Shown here piece after piece: positions 35,623 through 47,300 of a stretch of DNA of 64,000 bases. Position 1 is the first letter of the stretch, and every line of letters starts with the position of its first letter. The translations under genes were made by a program, and so were the position numbers. The stretch lies in NCBI GenBank assembly GCA_034620365.1, contig JAQGEQ010000019.1:62001-126000 (forward strand), in the 5' to 3' direction. The notes beneath the pieces were generated by a model. It ran no database searches and was not told the origin of the DNA. It was given only the letters and a program-made list of their open reading frames with translations. The stretch comes from Pegea sp. RAD2-039. Lineage: Eukaryota > Chordata > Thaliacea > Salpida > Salpidae.

Positions 35623-36727
35623 TTACGACAAAATACTCGGGTCAGGCATACCGGGATCAGCACCCTGGCGAAGTCCTTCAAAATATATATTAAAAAATTA
35701 GTTGAAAATTGATTTTTTTAAGATTCTACTTTCTACAATTTGATTTTAAAAAGATTATGAATAATATTTATTCACTGTATATCATTTACTGATATATTAT
35801 AATATAAAATTGTTGTTTATAAATGATATATCATTTTTGGCTATATCTTATAACAATAGCAATCATAAAAGAAATTTGAAAAAACTTATAAGTATAATTT
35901 AAAATATATATAATATTATATTTTGAAATATAATTTATTAATGATAAATTAATGTCATGTGTATATCTTTTTCTTTTTATATTTCTAAGTTAATAGATAT
36001 TATTTGTGAGAATGTGTTTTAGTGGGAGGAGTTCTCTTCTGGCACCCTCCTTTGCATTTATTGAAATAAATAGATATCATTTTGAGAGTAATGTAAAAGT
36101 AAGATATCTTAAAAGATTATAAAGGTAATGAAAATGTGTTTAATCAATACACTTTACATAATTATAAAAATATTAAACAATATAAGCTACTCAGCAATTA
36201 TAAAAAATAGCAATTGTAAATATGTGCAAACAATAAAATTTCTATTTATTTTAAATATAGAAATACATTAAACAAATTTAATCAAACTTATTCAAAAACT
36301 TAGTCTAAGTTTCTCTAAATAAAGATAATTATAAATAAAACAATTATATCATAGATAAATTCATCATATAGAATTTCAAATTTCTAATGAATGTTTGTCA
36401 AAGCTAAAAATGAAAATTATTTAAGGTCAAATTAAAGACCTAACAAATTGAAGGTATATAAAATTAATAAACTTATTTCCTAAAATAGTGAAATTTTACA
36501 AAAAACAAAAATTTTAGATAAGATATAAATATTAATTTAAATATAACTAACTTTCGCTAAAATATTTCACTTTTAGACTATCATTTTATTGTGTAAGCCA
36601 AGAGATTATTTACATAAACACAATATATAAATGTTAATTTACCTAAATATATAATAAATGGAACCCATCCAAACCGAAACGAAGCACGTAAAATATTTAG
36701 ATACCAAAAATTACTTTTATCAGCCAT
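35623..36727 (-). CDS. TOMM7: Mitochondrial import receptor subunit TOM7
   Basis: Small outer-membrane subunit of the TOM translocase. Exon 1 (36643-36727) encodes MADKSNFWYLNILRASFRFG and WVPFIIYL, the single membrane segment. Exon 2 (35623-35675) joins in phase 1 and gives GLRQGADPGMPDPSILS, closely matching the conserved GADPGMPEP motif of the family. The product is 45 residues, shorter than the usual 55-60. The N-terminal cytosolic helix is short and the C-terminal LLWG is absent. The stop TAA overlaps a good donor (TC|GTAAGT), so a further tiny exon adding the tail is possible, but I did not find one. The intron of about 970 bp carries LINE tail copy 2. Confidence 0.85.
35982..36072 (+). 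repeat. LINE 3' tail, copy 2
   Basis: Reads TATTATTTGTGAGAATGTGT, GGAGTTCTCTTCTGGCACCC and TCCTTTGCATTTATTGAAAT, ending in AAAT-type repeats. It lies within the TOMM7 intron in the opposite orientation to the gene. It matches copies at 18038 and 38294. Confidence 0.75.
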
Positions 36728-37609
36728 TGCTATATTCTAGATAAACTCTCAGGTGTCAAGTAGAAATAGTCGTTGTCTGTATAATCCAATAAAATAGTTT
36801 TTAGCAGCGGATAAAATGGCACGACTTTTAAAATGCGCAAAAAATCATATATCTTAAAAAAAATAAGTTTTTGATATCTATATAGAGCAACTTATATAAA
36901 ACAGACAATCTTAAATTTATACAAAAATGTCCATATAAGTATAATTCATTGAGTTTATGAATAAAAGAAAATTCTACAAATAATTTTTCTCTGCTATCTC
37001 TGGGTCTTGAAAATTGCTAAAACATAATAACTTTTTGTTAATCTATTACAATTAGATTTCTTTATTGAAAGATTAATATCTATAAGTTTATTGAGTACGC
37101 AAGATGAAAGTATAAACTTAATTTATAACAATCTTTAAAATGCCTGTAAATATGTTTTAGTTTAAAATTCTGAAAATCTTTATCAAATTATAAATTCTGT
37201 TTGATATTATATTTACTGCCTGGTTATAAGACTCAGATATTTTTTTGATATCACCGGCTTTTTAGGGTCTTTTCAGTGGAATGAATTGAATAGGATTTAT
37301 TTATTTGGAAAAAATAGTAAATGGCTAATAGTAAATTAAAAACTTTTTGTTTTTTACTTGGTTCAAATCTCAGGAAGAGTAAAAGAAGTAAAATATATAG
37401 TTTGATTAATCTAGCACCCTTAAATGATACAGAACTATCAAACAACAGCAGCTTTTACAGACAAGTATTGTTCTGGTGGTCGATAGTGCTTATAAGACAC
37501 ACAAAGCAAACCACTTTATATAATGAAAACATATATTCTATAGAAATGTCTTAATTACTCTTAGAGTATTTAATTTTCAAATCAATTTGTTAGTTTTTTA
37601 TTTGATTAG
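36728..37609. other. TOMM7 upstream region, AT-rich
   Basis: No gene seen. A short open frame at 37321-37554 has AT-driven composition and no splice or promoter context. Confidence 0.4.
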
Positions 37610-38395
37610 GTGGTAACCAAAAGTCTTGCAAAGTCAACCAATCTTGTCTAACTTATTATAAAGGTCCTTAATTCTAAGGATCCATACTTCGTATTAGCTT
37701 CTTCAAATTGTGCGTAGGTCCAATTCTTCAGTATAATGTTAGTGCATGGATGCCATATCAAGTTGGTGATATAAAAAAATCGAATCTGTTCAGGCCACAT
37801 TTACGAGACTGGTATGCAGGAAACTTAATATTAGATATGATAGTTATAAACATCGTCTCAGTTTCTTCAATTTAGATACTTGGGAAATTCGACGGATAAA
37901 ATACGACTTAATTCTTATTTTTAAAATTATCCACAATTTAATTGACCTTAATTTTGATGACTTCTTTTCCATTAGTCCTTACCTCAAGTTATATCAGCTC
38001 AGACGACACACATTACATCTTAATAAGCTATATCACCCGGTACGTTAATCAGATCAAATATTTGTTTCACTCCGTACAATTAGTACTTGGAACCAGCTGC
38101 CATCAGCCATTGTTATGTCAAAACCACTCGTGTTGCTAAAGTAGAAGTTGAACTGTTATAATATTGCCAACATTGCCATTTCTAAACTGTGATTTTTTCT
38201 GTTTTTAATATTACTATAATTCTATGTAATTGTTCACTGTTATATACTTTGAGGACTACCGAAATGCCATGCGTAACATCGTTTTGTTTATACATTTCTA
38301 ACTTATTAGGTATTATTTGTGAGAATGTGTGCTAGCAAGAAGTGCTCTCTTCAGGTACCCTCCTTTTTACTTATTGTAATGAATAAATAAATTTA
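37610..38395 (+). mobile_element. LINE (CR1/L2-like) C-terminal relic with intact 3' tail
   Basis: Frames carry ESVQATFTRLVCRKLNIRYD, then LSFFNLDTWEIRRIKYDLIL and HNLIDLNFDDFF, and a STWNQLPSAIV block. This is the usual C-terminal end of CR1/L2-type ORF2. The tail 38294-38392 ends in AATAAATAAAT and defines the 3' UTR shared by the two orphan tails at 18038 and 35982. Several stops; not active. Confidence 0.75.
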
Positions 38396-39472
38396 TACAT
38401 ATTTTTTAAACTTTCAAATTAAGCCGAAAAAATGATTGCTACCCTCAATTTGAAAATCTGAACAGTTCCTTTTCTATGTTTTCAATTTTCATTATAAAAC
38501 TCTATTGGGAAGTTATTTTTTAATCAAATAATTTTTATAAAAGTATCTCTGTTTCAAAAACAAATTTTTATAGTATGTCTTTAGTAAATTAAGTATACTG
38601 TTAACGCATGCTTTTAGCATATTTCTTATTGGTAACACTATATATTTTCACATGCCTTCGGTTCTATAGCTCTGTAAGCCATTTTATCAGTTTGGTTCCT
38701 TTACGTAAGTTACTTCAGGTTTAGCGTTTGCCTTTTGTTAACGATTTACTAAAGAAAAATTTTTTATTTCTACATATGTTAATTTTCATTTATTGCGTTT
38801 TTATATTTCTTTTATTGTCTACCTTTTAATAATCCTTTTAAATGTTTTAATAGTACATTTTCTACAACGGTTTATATTTGCAGTAATTTCTAGGTCTATG
38901 TTAGTTATCCTGGTAAAATTTTATTTCCTGAAATTAGAGTTATAATAATTTTTGTTTATTATCTTGCTCTGTTTTTAATATTTATTCTACTTATTTAAAT
39001 TCATTTGTTCTAAACAATCATTAAGTTTTGTATTTACCTAAAATCTGAATTTTAATAGAATTTCTCCTAAAAGTAACAATTAATTTAATATAAATTATAT
39101 TATTTTTTATTCTTATTTTTTATTGCTTTAAATTGATCTAACCTAACCAACTTAAATAGCTAACTAAACCAACTTAAATATACAAGGCTTTAATGGAATG
39201 GTTTGATTATGTTTAATTTTATATTTTCTTAGTATAGAATATTTTATTAATAATTTTATATAAATTTTTTTATGTTTTCACTTACCACATGATTGCTTAT
39301 ATAATTTGTTAATTTTGTTATTTGTTTATTGAATTTTATAATTTTCTGGCCAATTTAATATAAAAGTTCTGTTTTTTGTTTGGTAAAAATTTTTATTAAG
39401 TATTTTTCTATTTTATAGAATGTGATTATCATGTACTAATTTATGTTTACTTGCATAAATTATATACATGTA
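38396..39472. other. AT-rich intergenic DNA
   Basis: T-rich on the plus strand. Nothing coding or structured seen. Confidence 0.4.
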
Positions 39473-39500
39473 ATTTAAGCTTTTTAAAGTTAATAGTATT
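39473..39500 (+). repeat. 28-bp direct repeat, left (target-site duplication)
   Basis: ATTTAAGCTTTTTAAAGTTA followed by ATAGTATT. It recurs at 40928-40955 with a single mismatch (27 of 28), bracketing the viral insertion. Confidence 0.85.
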
Positions 39501-39820
39501 TAAATAACCGCTTCGCCACCAAGATGGAAAATAGGAATAAACACTTGAAAATGAACTAAAGCGATTAAGCCGCAATAGCATTGTAGTGTGGGTCACTCGG
39601 GGTATGTTGGACAGGACTAGACTTGTATTTAGCTTATTGCGAGTGAGCGCAGATGCTCTACTCTGGGGTTTGTTAGTTAGGGGAACTGGGATAAAGGAAG
39701 AAAGGACCGAGTAATCCGAAATACTTCTTCCTGCGCTAAACAAACATAACTAAAAGAAAAAAGAACACAACACTAACATCTAACACAGTGAACGAAATGG
39801 GAAACTATGGCTTCCGGTGA

Positions 39821-40681
39821 TCACTTGAACAAGTCGAGGAGAGTTTGTGCTTCCTTGCCTGCTTGTCGATTCTCTATCTGAGTTGCCGCGTGTATGGCTA
39901 TTCGATTGAGATCTTCATAGCAAGCGATAGTACCATTAGCACTTACAATCACGCCCATTGCTTTTAAACAATTTATCTTCTCGGCTTCACTCAGTACATT
40001 GGTTCTAATCCTGTACTCCTGAATCTCTTGTAGTGAACGCAATCTGAGTTTCCAGCTTGGATTCAGCTGATTGATTCTCACTTGAAGGTCGGCACTTCCT
40101 ATGATGTCAAATCTTTTGAGTTCATGGAAACCATTTATGGGAATCAAGTATGAGAACGATGGTGAAAAGAAAACAGAAAACAGCTTCATGTCTTCAGGGC
40201 TCAGCACACAGTATGTCTGAACCTGATCATGTGCTCTTCTGTAAACCGTTGCTGCAATCCCAGGAAAAGCTTCAGCCACTCTCGACAAAGTGATATCATC
40301 GGATTTCATTCCTAATCTGCCATTTTGAATGTCGTAATCGCTGATCAGTTTTGTGAGACACTCTTTACCATCTGTCGAGATCCTGTTCAGGATTTTCTGG
40401 GTGTTACCACCTTGTTTTAAGAGAAACATTAGCATTGTTGTCAAGTTCTTTGCAAATGTCTTCTTACTTGCGGCGTGAGTTAGGTGCTTGTTCAGGATCT
40501 TGCTTCTGATCATTTTGGCATCCACTGTTATTGACGATGCAAGCCTAACCATTTCTTCGCAGACATATGTATTGCTTTCAAACAAAGTCGCAAGGTACTC
40601 TAGTAACTCTGCAGGTGTCTGTGGGGGAATGACTAGGATATCGTCATTTGACTCTTGATCCTGCTGAGCAACCTTAGTGGT
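39821..40681 (-). CDS. Bunyavirus-like (phenuivirus-type) nucleoprotein, endogenous copy
   Basis: Open for about 285 codons from 40681 to the stop near 39821, without internal stops; the first in-frame ATG lies within it. The central part matches the helical core of phenuivirus nucleoproteins as I know the family. A GKE...LI..YDIQNG block is followed by the hallmark TLSRVAEAFPG. A C-terminal helix near LSEAEKINCLKAMGV fits the same fold. Total length is comparable with the family's roughly 245 residues plus an extension. The protein binds viral RNA in the parent virus. Here it may be silent, recently inserted, or kept by the host. Assignment is from pattern memory; a retrotransposon gag is the alternative. 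Confidence 0.55.
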   Translation of the reverse strand, partial: TTKVAQQDQESNDDILVIPPQTPAELLEYLATLFESNTYVCEEMVRLASSITVDAKMIRSKILNKHLTHAASKKTFAKNLTTMLMFLLKQGGNTQKILNRISTDGKECLTKLISDYDIQNGRLGMKSDDITLSRVAEAFPGIAATVYRRAHDQVQTYCVLSPEDMKLFSVFFSPSFSYLIPINGFHELKRFDIIGSADLQVRINQLNPSWKLRLRSLQEIQEYRIRTNVLSEAEKINCLKAMGVIVSANGTIACYEDLNRIAIHAATQIENRQAGKEAQTLLDLFK

Positions 40682-40908
40682 TTAGGTGGTAATGGTGCTA
40701 GAGAACTGCTAACTTTAGTGCGAAGTTTGCTGCTACCGGTACCTGATCCTGCTGGTCCTGATGACATTGGTGGTATGTCGACATCAGTTGTTTGTAGACT
40801 TGCGGATTTGCTATCGGTGATTTCACCCTTGGGATTAGGAGTGAGTTCTTTCTTCGGTAGCACATGATCGACCTTCTTTTCACTTTTGGCTTTGTTCATG
40901 GTTTGCAT
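40633..40908 (-). CDS. N-terminal low-complexity ORF of the viral insertion
   Basis: Starts at ATG 40908, 20 bp inside the insertion edge. Lys/Ser/Pro/Gly-rich, for example SSGPAGSGTGSSKLRTK, about 91 codons. It overlaps the nucleoprotein frame by about 50 bp in another frame. Either a one-base indel near 40670-40685 separated a single original ORF, or this is an independent small frame. I describe it as found and do not join the parts. Confidence 0.4.
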   Translation of the reverse strand: MQTMNKAKSEKKVDHVLPKKELTPNPKGEITDSKSASLQTTDVDIPPMSSGPAGSGTGSSKLRTKVSSSLAPLPPKPLRLLSRIKSQMTIS

Positions 40909-40927
40909 CACAGATATGGAGGACTCG

Positions 40928-40955
40928 ATTTAAGCTTTTTAAAGTTAATTGTATT
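40928..40955 (+). repeat. 28-bp direct repeat, right (target-site duplication)
   Basis: ATTTAAGCTTTTTAAAGTTA followed by ATTGTATT, paired with 39473-39500. Confidence 0.85.
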
Positions 40956-41354
40956 GAAAGAATTTTTTCATTATTTTAATTTTTCTTTGAAATTTCAAGA
41001 TAGTCACAATATATTTTTATAAAATTATATTTATAAAATTAATTTATACAATTTTTAGTGTTATCTTTAAGAAAATATTTTATTCATACTTTTTATATAC
41101 TAAACTATTTTATAAATCATTTTTAATAGAAGCATTATTTATATGAATTATTTTTATAAAAGCTAGTTTAATTTGTTCTAAATTTCTAAGTTTTCATTTT
41201 TACTTTGATTTAACGACAGTTTTTCAATTTATTTAATTAACTTGAATAAAAATTATTTTTATCATTTTCAAATTTTTGCAAATTATGTTTAAGTTCAAGT
41301 TTTAATTATTTATTTTTCAGTAGAAATTTTTGATTATTTTTTATTTAAAACGAT
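40956..41354. other. eIF4G upstream region
   Basis: AT-rich; no clear core promoter element. The insertion described above ends only 400 bp before the eIF4G start codon. Confidence 0.4.
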
Positions 41355-44300
41355 ATGTTCAATAATAGTACAAGAAACTCAGTCCCTGGTGGTAATAATC
41401 CTATTTACGATAGAACAGCACCTCCAAGGTAAATCTTCTTCTCCTAGCTTATTCATTATTTTGTAACTTGTTGTTTTTAGTTTATCAGGCAGTCCTGGAA
41501 ACCAGAATTATACTCAGAGTAAGTTTTTTTTATTTTGTATATCTGAAAATTTTTATTTAAACAAACATAAAACTTTAGAAAATATATTTTATATAATTCG
41601 TGGATCCTAATATTTTGTTTGTTTTTAAAGGGTCTAACTTTTATCCAACGGGAGGTTATTATGTGAGTTTACATTTATTTATTATGAAGTTTAATGATAC
41701 AAGTATCTATATATAGTCACCTAGACCAGCTAGAGACTGTCAATGGCCGCGACCAACAGCTTCTGTGGATAATACTTCTAATATGAGATCACAGACAAAT
41801 TTTAACGCGTTACATGGACATAATAACCAAGCCAGTTATCCCAGGTTCCAAACCAACTTTCACCCTCAACATTCGGTTTGTTTAAATTTCATTTTTTCAA
41901 TGATTAAATATGAGTTTTATGTAGATGGCTTATAATGTACAGCAGCAAGCTTTGCCTTCTCACCATACGCAATTTGGTTTATTTCTTCCTGGTGTACCAT
42001 ATCAGGTATTTTGGGAACTTCCATTGTTGTTTGGTGATACTTTAAACCTGCATCAGTTTGAATTCTAAATTTCACACTTTTGAATAATTTAAATACTTAT
42101 AATTAAAATGTAATTTATCTTTTTTATGTTGAGTTAATTTTAATTTATTTTTCCAGAACTTTGTTCCAAACCATCAAATCTATTCAGGTTTGTAAGAAAT
42201 ATAATTTGTTCTTCAGTTCTTTCTATCTTCGGATTTGCCTTCTAATAAATCATCTTTTATTTGATTAAAAAAGTATAAAAACTGCAGAATTGAGAATTTT
42301 ATTATTTTTTTCATTTTTTTCATCGAAAACTTTTCCATATAGATAAATTTAGCAACAAAAAAATTTAGCTTAAACATTGAAACGGTTTTTAGTTTTATAT
42401 TTCATTTAAATCAACAACTTTTTCTAATTTATTAGATATACCCCAGTTTGATATGGTTTCTCATCAATCTTTCCATCCATCAATCCCACCTCAACAACAG
42501 GTAGTTTTATGTCTCTTTCTGTATTCATTTTTGACTTTAAATGTTTAAAGGACGCTAGCAGTCCTCAGAAAGCCTCATCTCAACCTGTGAGAGTTTCTGA
42601 TCCTCATACCCATAGTGAAATCGACGTCAAACAACTCGCGAAAAGCAATCCATCTTCCTCTCAAGTAGACTCTACTGCCAAGGTTTGAGCATTTTAAGAA
42701 AAAAAATAAATGCTGACACTTTAAACAACAAAATATTTCAGGCTAAAACTACAAATAGTGGCGGGGTGGCTCAAGAATTTCTTTGTCACGCTGCTAAGTC
42801 ATCTGCTAATATTAGAAGCAAATCAGCAGTAAGTTTTTTGCATTTTTGAGTAGATTCTGTAATTGTTGCGTTTCAGGCTTCTGTTAGCTCAGTAAAGGAA
42901 GAAGAAGCTAACAGCGGGAAATCAGGTGTAAAATCTGTGATTGATGGTCAACAAACTTCTGATTATAAGGTTGTGGGTGACAGCTCGTCTAGTATTGACA
43001 AAGAATCGGTGAAAATTGAACAAATAATGAGTAGAGATATTGGGGATTGTAAAAGCGAAGAAGCTGTTGGAAAAAGTGCTGATATACAATCTGTTACAGT
43101 AGCTGCTGTTTGTGCAGATAAATTGTCTGACGCAGCAGCCCCTGTTGAAGATAAAGTACTACAGGTAGCTTCGATTAAACTTAAAGAGCCTCAAGTAGCT
43201 CCAAATGAACTTAAAGAGCCCCAGGTAGATGCAGTTGAACCTAAAGAGTCTCAGATAGCTCCAGTTGAACCTAAAGAGTCTCAAATAGCTCTAGTTGAAC
43301 CTAAAGAGTCTCAAATAGCTCCAGTTGAACCTAAAGAGTCTCAAATAGCTCCAGTTGAACCTAAAGAGTCTCAAATAGCTCCAGTTGAACCTAAAGAGTC
43401 TCAAATAGCTCCAGTTGAACCTAAAGAGTCTCAAATAGCTCCAGTTGAACCTAAAGAGTCTCAAATAGATGTAGTTGATGTTAAAGCCTCTGAGAAAGTC
43501 GAAACCCCAACTAAACAGCTTGATTCTACTTCTAACGGAAATACATTAGACCAAGATATTTCTGAAAAGATATCTCAAAAAGAACCTGCTCTTAAAGTGG
43601 AAGTACCTGAAAAGAAAGCTGCTTCTGAAGAAGCACCTGCAAAAAAAAATGCTGAAGAAGTACCTGAAAAGAAAAGTGCTCCTGAAGAAGCATCTGAAAA
43701 GAAAACTGCTTCTGAAGAAGCACCTGAAAAGAAAACTGCTTCTGAAGAAGCACCTGAAAAGAAAACAGCTTCTGAAAAAGAAGCATCTGAAAAGAAAACT
43801 GCTTCTGAAGAAGCACTTGAAAAGAAAACTGTTCTTAAAGAGGAGCTTTCCGCTCCTGAAGAAGCAAATCCTATTGTGCAGAACAAAGTATCTGAAACAG
43901 TTGCTCCAGCAGCAGTTGTTGTTAAAGATGAAATTATCGAAGCTAATTCAGCTAAAGTCGAAACCTCAAAAGTAAGTTGATGCCATGAAGTTTTCAAAAA
44001 AACATACATCAACTTTCTTGATAAATTTAGATAAATAAAGAAGTTGAAACCCCCGCTTCTGCTGATGAGTCTCATCCAGCCGACAATGATAGTTTACAAG
44101 TTGAAACAGTGGAAGATGACAAAGAAAATATTTTAGAAGACTCTGGTGACGGTAAGTCTCTAATCCACAAATTGATCTTGTGTTTTCATTTACTTCATCT
44201 TCTCCAATGTAGAAATCAATGACAAGAAAACCTACGAAAGAAGTTTTATTCTTGCTCTTAAAGAGCACCCATTGTCACGTCAGAAACCAGAAGGTCTCGA

Positions 44301-47300
44301 ACGTTCAATACCTCGTGAGATGATGAAATCAGAAGTACGTCTTCATCATTTGTGCATGCCTTCTTCAAGCAGCTTGATTTAGTGATAATTTCAATGAATA
44401 ATTTTGAAGATTTAAGTAAACCTCTACTTGCCGATTCCACTTGTTTTGATTTTGGTTTTTGAGAGTGTTTTTGTTTTCTATTTATTTTAGCAAACTTTTA
44501 ATCATTCTTCAAACAATCATTCGGGACAGGGAAACGACTTTACTCCCGACTTCTACATGAGATCCGACAGGGAACACCATGGAAGGGTCAGTTTTATTCT
44601 ATGCTAATTAAAACTTCTTTAATCATTCTAAAAATGTTGCTAAATTTCAAACCGCAATCCTTTGAACACCCCTGCCTAATTCCAACATTTTTGTTTAGCT
44701 TTTTGCTTCTTGATGTCTTGGTGTTTTTTGCTTTCTAATTTAGTTTGATTTCCTTTTTTAGTTGTTTAGTTTCGTCAGGTTCAGCTGATTCAATTGAAGT
44801 ATTTTGCAGCAGAATCGTCAATATAGAAACACCAGACCTCATAACAACCACAATAATCATAATCAGAAGATGTCCTACAGAAGCAGGGAAGTGGAATTGA
44901 ACAAATCTAGTAATGCTTGGATGATGAGAAAAAAAGAAATTAAATCTGGTGAAGATGCAGAGACCGAAGTAAGTCCTCATTTACCTGATCTTCATCCTCT
45001 AATCTTCATTTTCTAACCTTCATCTTCTAATCTTTATCTTCTTCATCTGATTCTTATCTTCAAATCTTCATCTTTTGATTTTCACTAGGAGACCTACAGA
45101 TCAATTAGAGCCATTCTCAACAAACTAACTCCACAAAAGTTCCATCCTTTAATGGAGAAAGTAAAAGCTCTAAACATCAAGACACACGAGCGTTTGATCG
45201 GCGTCACCAAGATAATCTTTGAAAAGGCGCTCGACGAACCTGGCTTTTCTGAAGGATATGCAAATATGTGTTGCACCATGTCGAAAGAGCTGGAAGAAGA
45301 CGCGCGCGTGTTCTTCCGTAAAACGCTCCTGAGTATTTGTCAAACCGAATTCGAACGCGATCCTGATCTGGAGAAGCGCGAGAAGATTATAGAACTCCGC
45401 CAGAAGATGAAAGATGCGGAAGAGAAAGCTGACGAGGTTTAGTGGCATATGATTTGCTCAGAATTTAAAAGTGAGATTTATAGAAGCTGAAGATGCGTTT
45501 GAAAGAAGAGTTGGAAGAGGAACTAGCAAAGCATCGACGCCGGGTGCTAGGCAACATCCGTTTCGTCGGAGAACTCTTTAATTTGAGCATGTTAAAAGAG
45601 ACGGTGTTGAATCTGTGTTGTAAGAAGCTTCTTCGTTACAAAACTTCTGATTCGTTGGAATCACTTTGTCGTCTGCTCACCACTTGTGGATGTAATCTTG
45701 AAAAGAGGATAAAAAATCCCAAAGATGCCGTAGAGGTTTACCTCAAAATCTGCATCATCTGGAGATTAATCGTTTGATATTTGTAGAAACGAGTTCAAAG
45801 TGAAATCAAGAATATCTTTATCTCACTCAAACAGATCTCTGATGATACCTCCTTTTCTAATCGCGCTCGCTTCATGATTAAAGATCTCTTAGACCTTCGA
45901 GCGGTTTGTCGTCTTTTCCTTTCGATTTTTTCTTCACTTTTCAACTCAACAGGATAAATGGAAGCAACGAGCCACTAAAGCGACTGGCCCTAAAACTATT
46001 GATGAAATACATCAAGAGCATAAAATTGAAAAAGAGAAGGCCGCCTTAAAAGCTGCAAATGCATTAGCCAATCAGAGCGCAAAGAACAATCAGCGAGTAA
46101 TTTGATTGGTTTAAAAATTACACTGCAGACTACAAATTTGATCTACTTTTGACAGATGCGCGGGCCCCCTGGTGGCGGTCGTCATGGTAGCAGGAACAAT
46201 CATCAAAATAATGATGATTCAGGTTCTGGTTGGTGTAAAGTTCAAAGAAGTAACAATACAACCCGATATGAACCTTCTAAATTACGAGGATTTACCAAGG
46301 TGACCATCTCTAAATCATTTTCTCAACTTCTTCTGATCTTCACCTTCTTGTTGCAGAGCTCATATAATATCGAAGAAGAGTCTCAGACATTAGCTCCTAA
46401 AGGAGGATTAACCAATTGGTTTCGAGCTTCAGCTTCTCGTTCAGCTTCACAAGACTCTTCATCTCAAAGAAGTGATAAGAACAGCCAATTGAGAAACAAG
46501 AGCCAAGGAATGACCAACAACCGCTTCTCAGCCCTCAGAGGTCCTGATAAATCTGGGAACAACTCCGGTTACCCTGGAGACAGGTGAACTATTTCTATAT
46601 TTGCTTTTTTGCTGTGAGATTTTTAAATTATTATTTTTAATTTAATCGCGAGCTTCTAGAATCTTGTAGTTAAAAGCTTTTCTTTGTGTTTGTTGCTGCT
46701 GTGAATGTAGAACCAACTTTAGACAACCAACGATACAAGAGAACCGTTTTTCCGCGTTACGAAGCGATCCAACGCCTGAAGACTTCCGAAGGTAAACTGG
46801 AACTAACTCCTCCAACCCCAACTACTCTGCATGTTTTGTAGTGAACAAAATTCTTTTCAATTAATTTATTTTGAATCAATTAAGCGCCTAGAGGCTGCAT
46901 GGAGCGTGACGTGATGACGTCATCTGTTTAATCGTATTTTGTTTCGTTGTAGATCTTCTAGCAGGGATGGACATAAGCGAGTCGAATCCGGATCTACAAT
47001 TAGTATGCCTGATAATCGAAGCAGTAAGAAAGAAGCTGTGGAAGCCACGCGACGTATTACATCATACTCCAAGACACGTGAGTTGTTGACGCGATTGATT
47101 TGATGAATTGTGGTTAGTTAAAATCTGTAGTAGGAGTTTCTTCAACCTCAACGGGACCCCCAAGCAAATATTCCGGCGAACAGTTTGATGAGAAAACTTT
47201 CGAGTCGAAGTCAGCTGCTGTTGTTAAAGAATTTCTTTTCACCGAAAACCTGAAAGTAAGTTTAAAAATTGAAATTACGAAATTGAAACAAATAATCTCG

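Larger units (their letters stand above)
39501..40927 (-). mobile_element. Endogenous bunyavirus-like insertion (nucleoprotein gene)
   Basis: A 1,427-bp block, clearly richer in G and C than the DNA on both sides, is bounded by 28-bp direct repeats. On the minus strand it carries a nucleoprotein-like ORF with a short 5' leader and about 320 bp after the stop. There is no poly(A) at its 3' edge, as expected for a non-polyadenylated bunyaviral mRNA captured by a LINE machinery (inference). The segment 39501-39820 has no recognised product. Confidence 0.6.

Noticed and set aside
37321-37554. 77-codon frame with a GGTTCAAATCTC T-loop-like string
   Set aside because: No tRNA fold around it and no coding support.
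39447-39743. Open frame downstream of the viral nucleoprotein, considered as a second viral protein
   Set aside because: It runs out of the insertion through the direct repeat into host DNA and shows no known motif.
43575-44075. 166-codon Ser/Phe-rich open frame on the minus strand
   Set aside because: Antisense shadow of the eIF4G coding repeats; it crosses an intron of the real gene.
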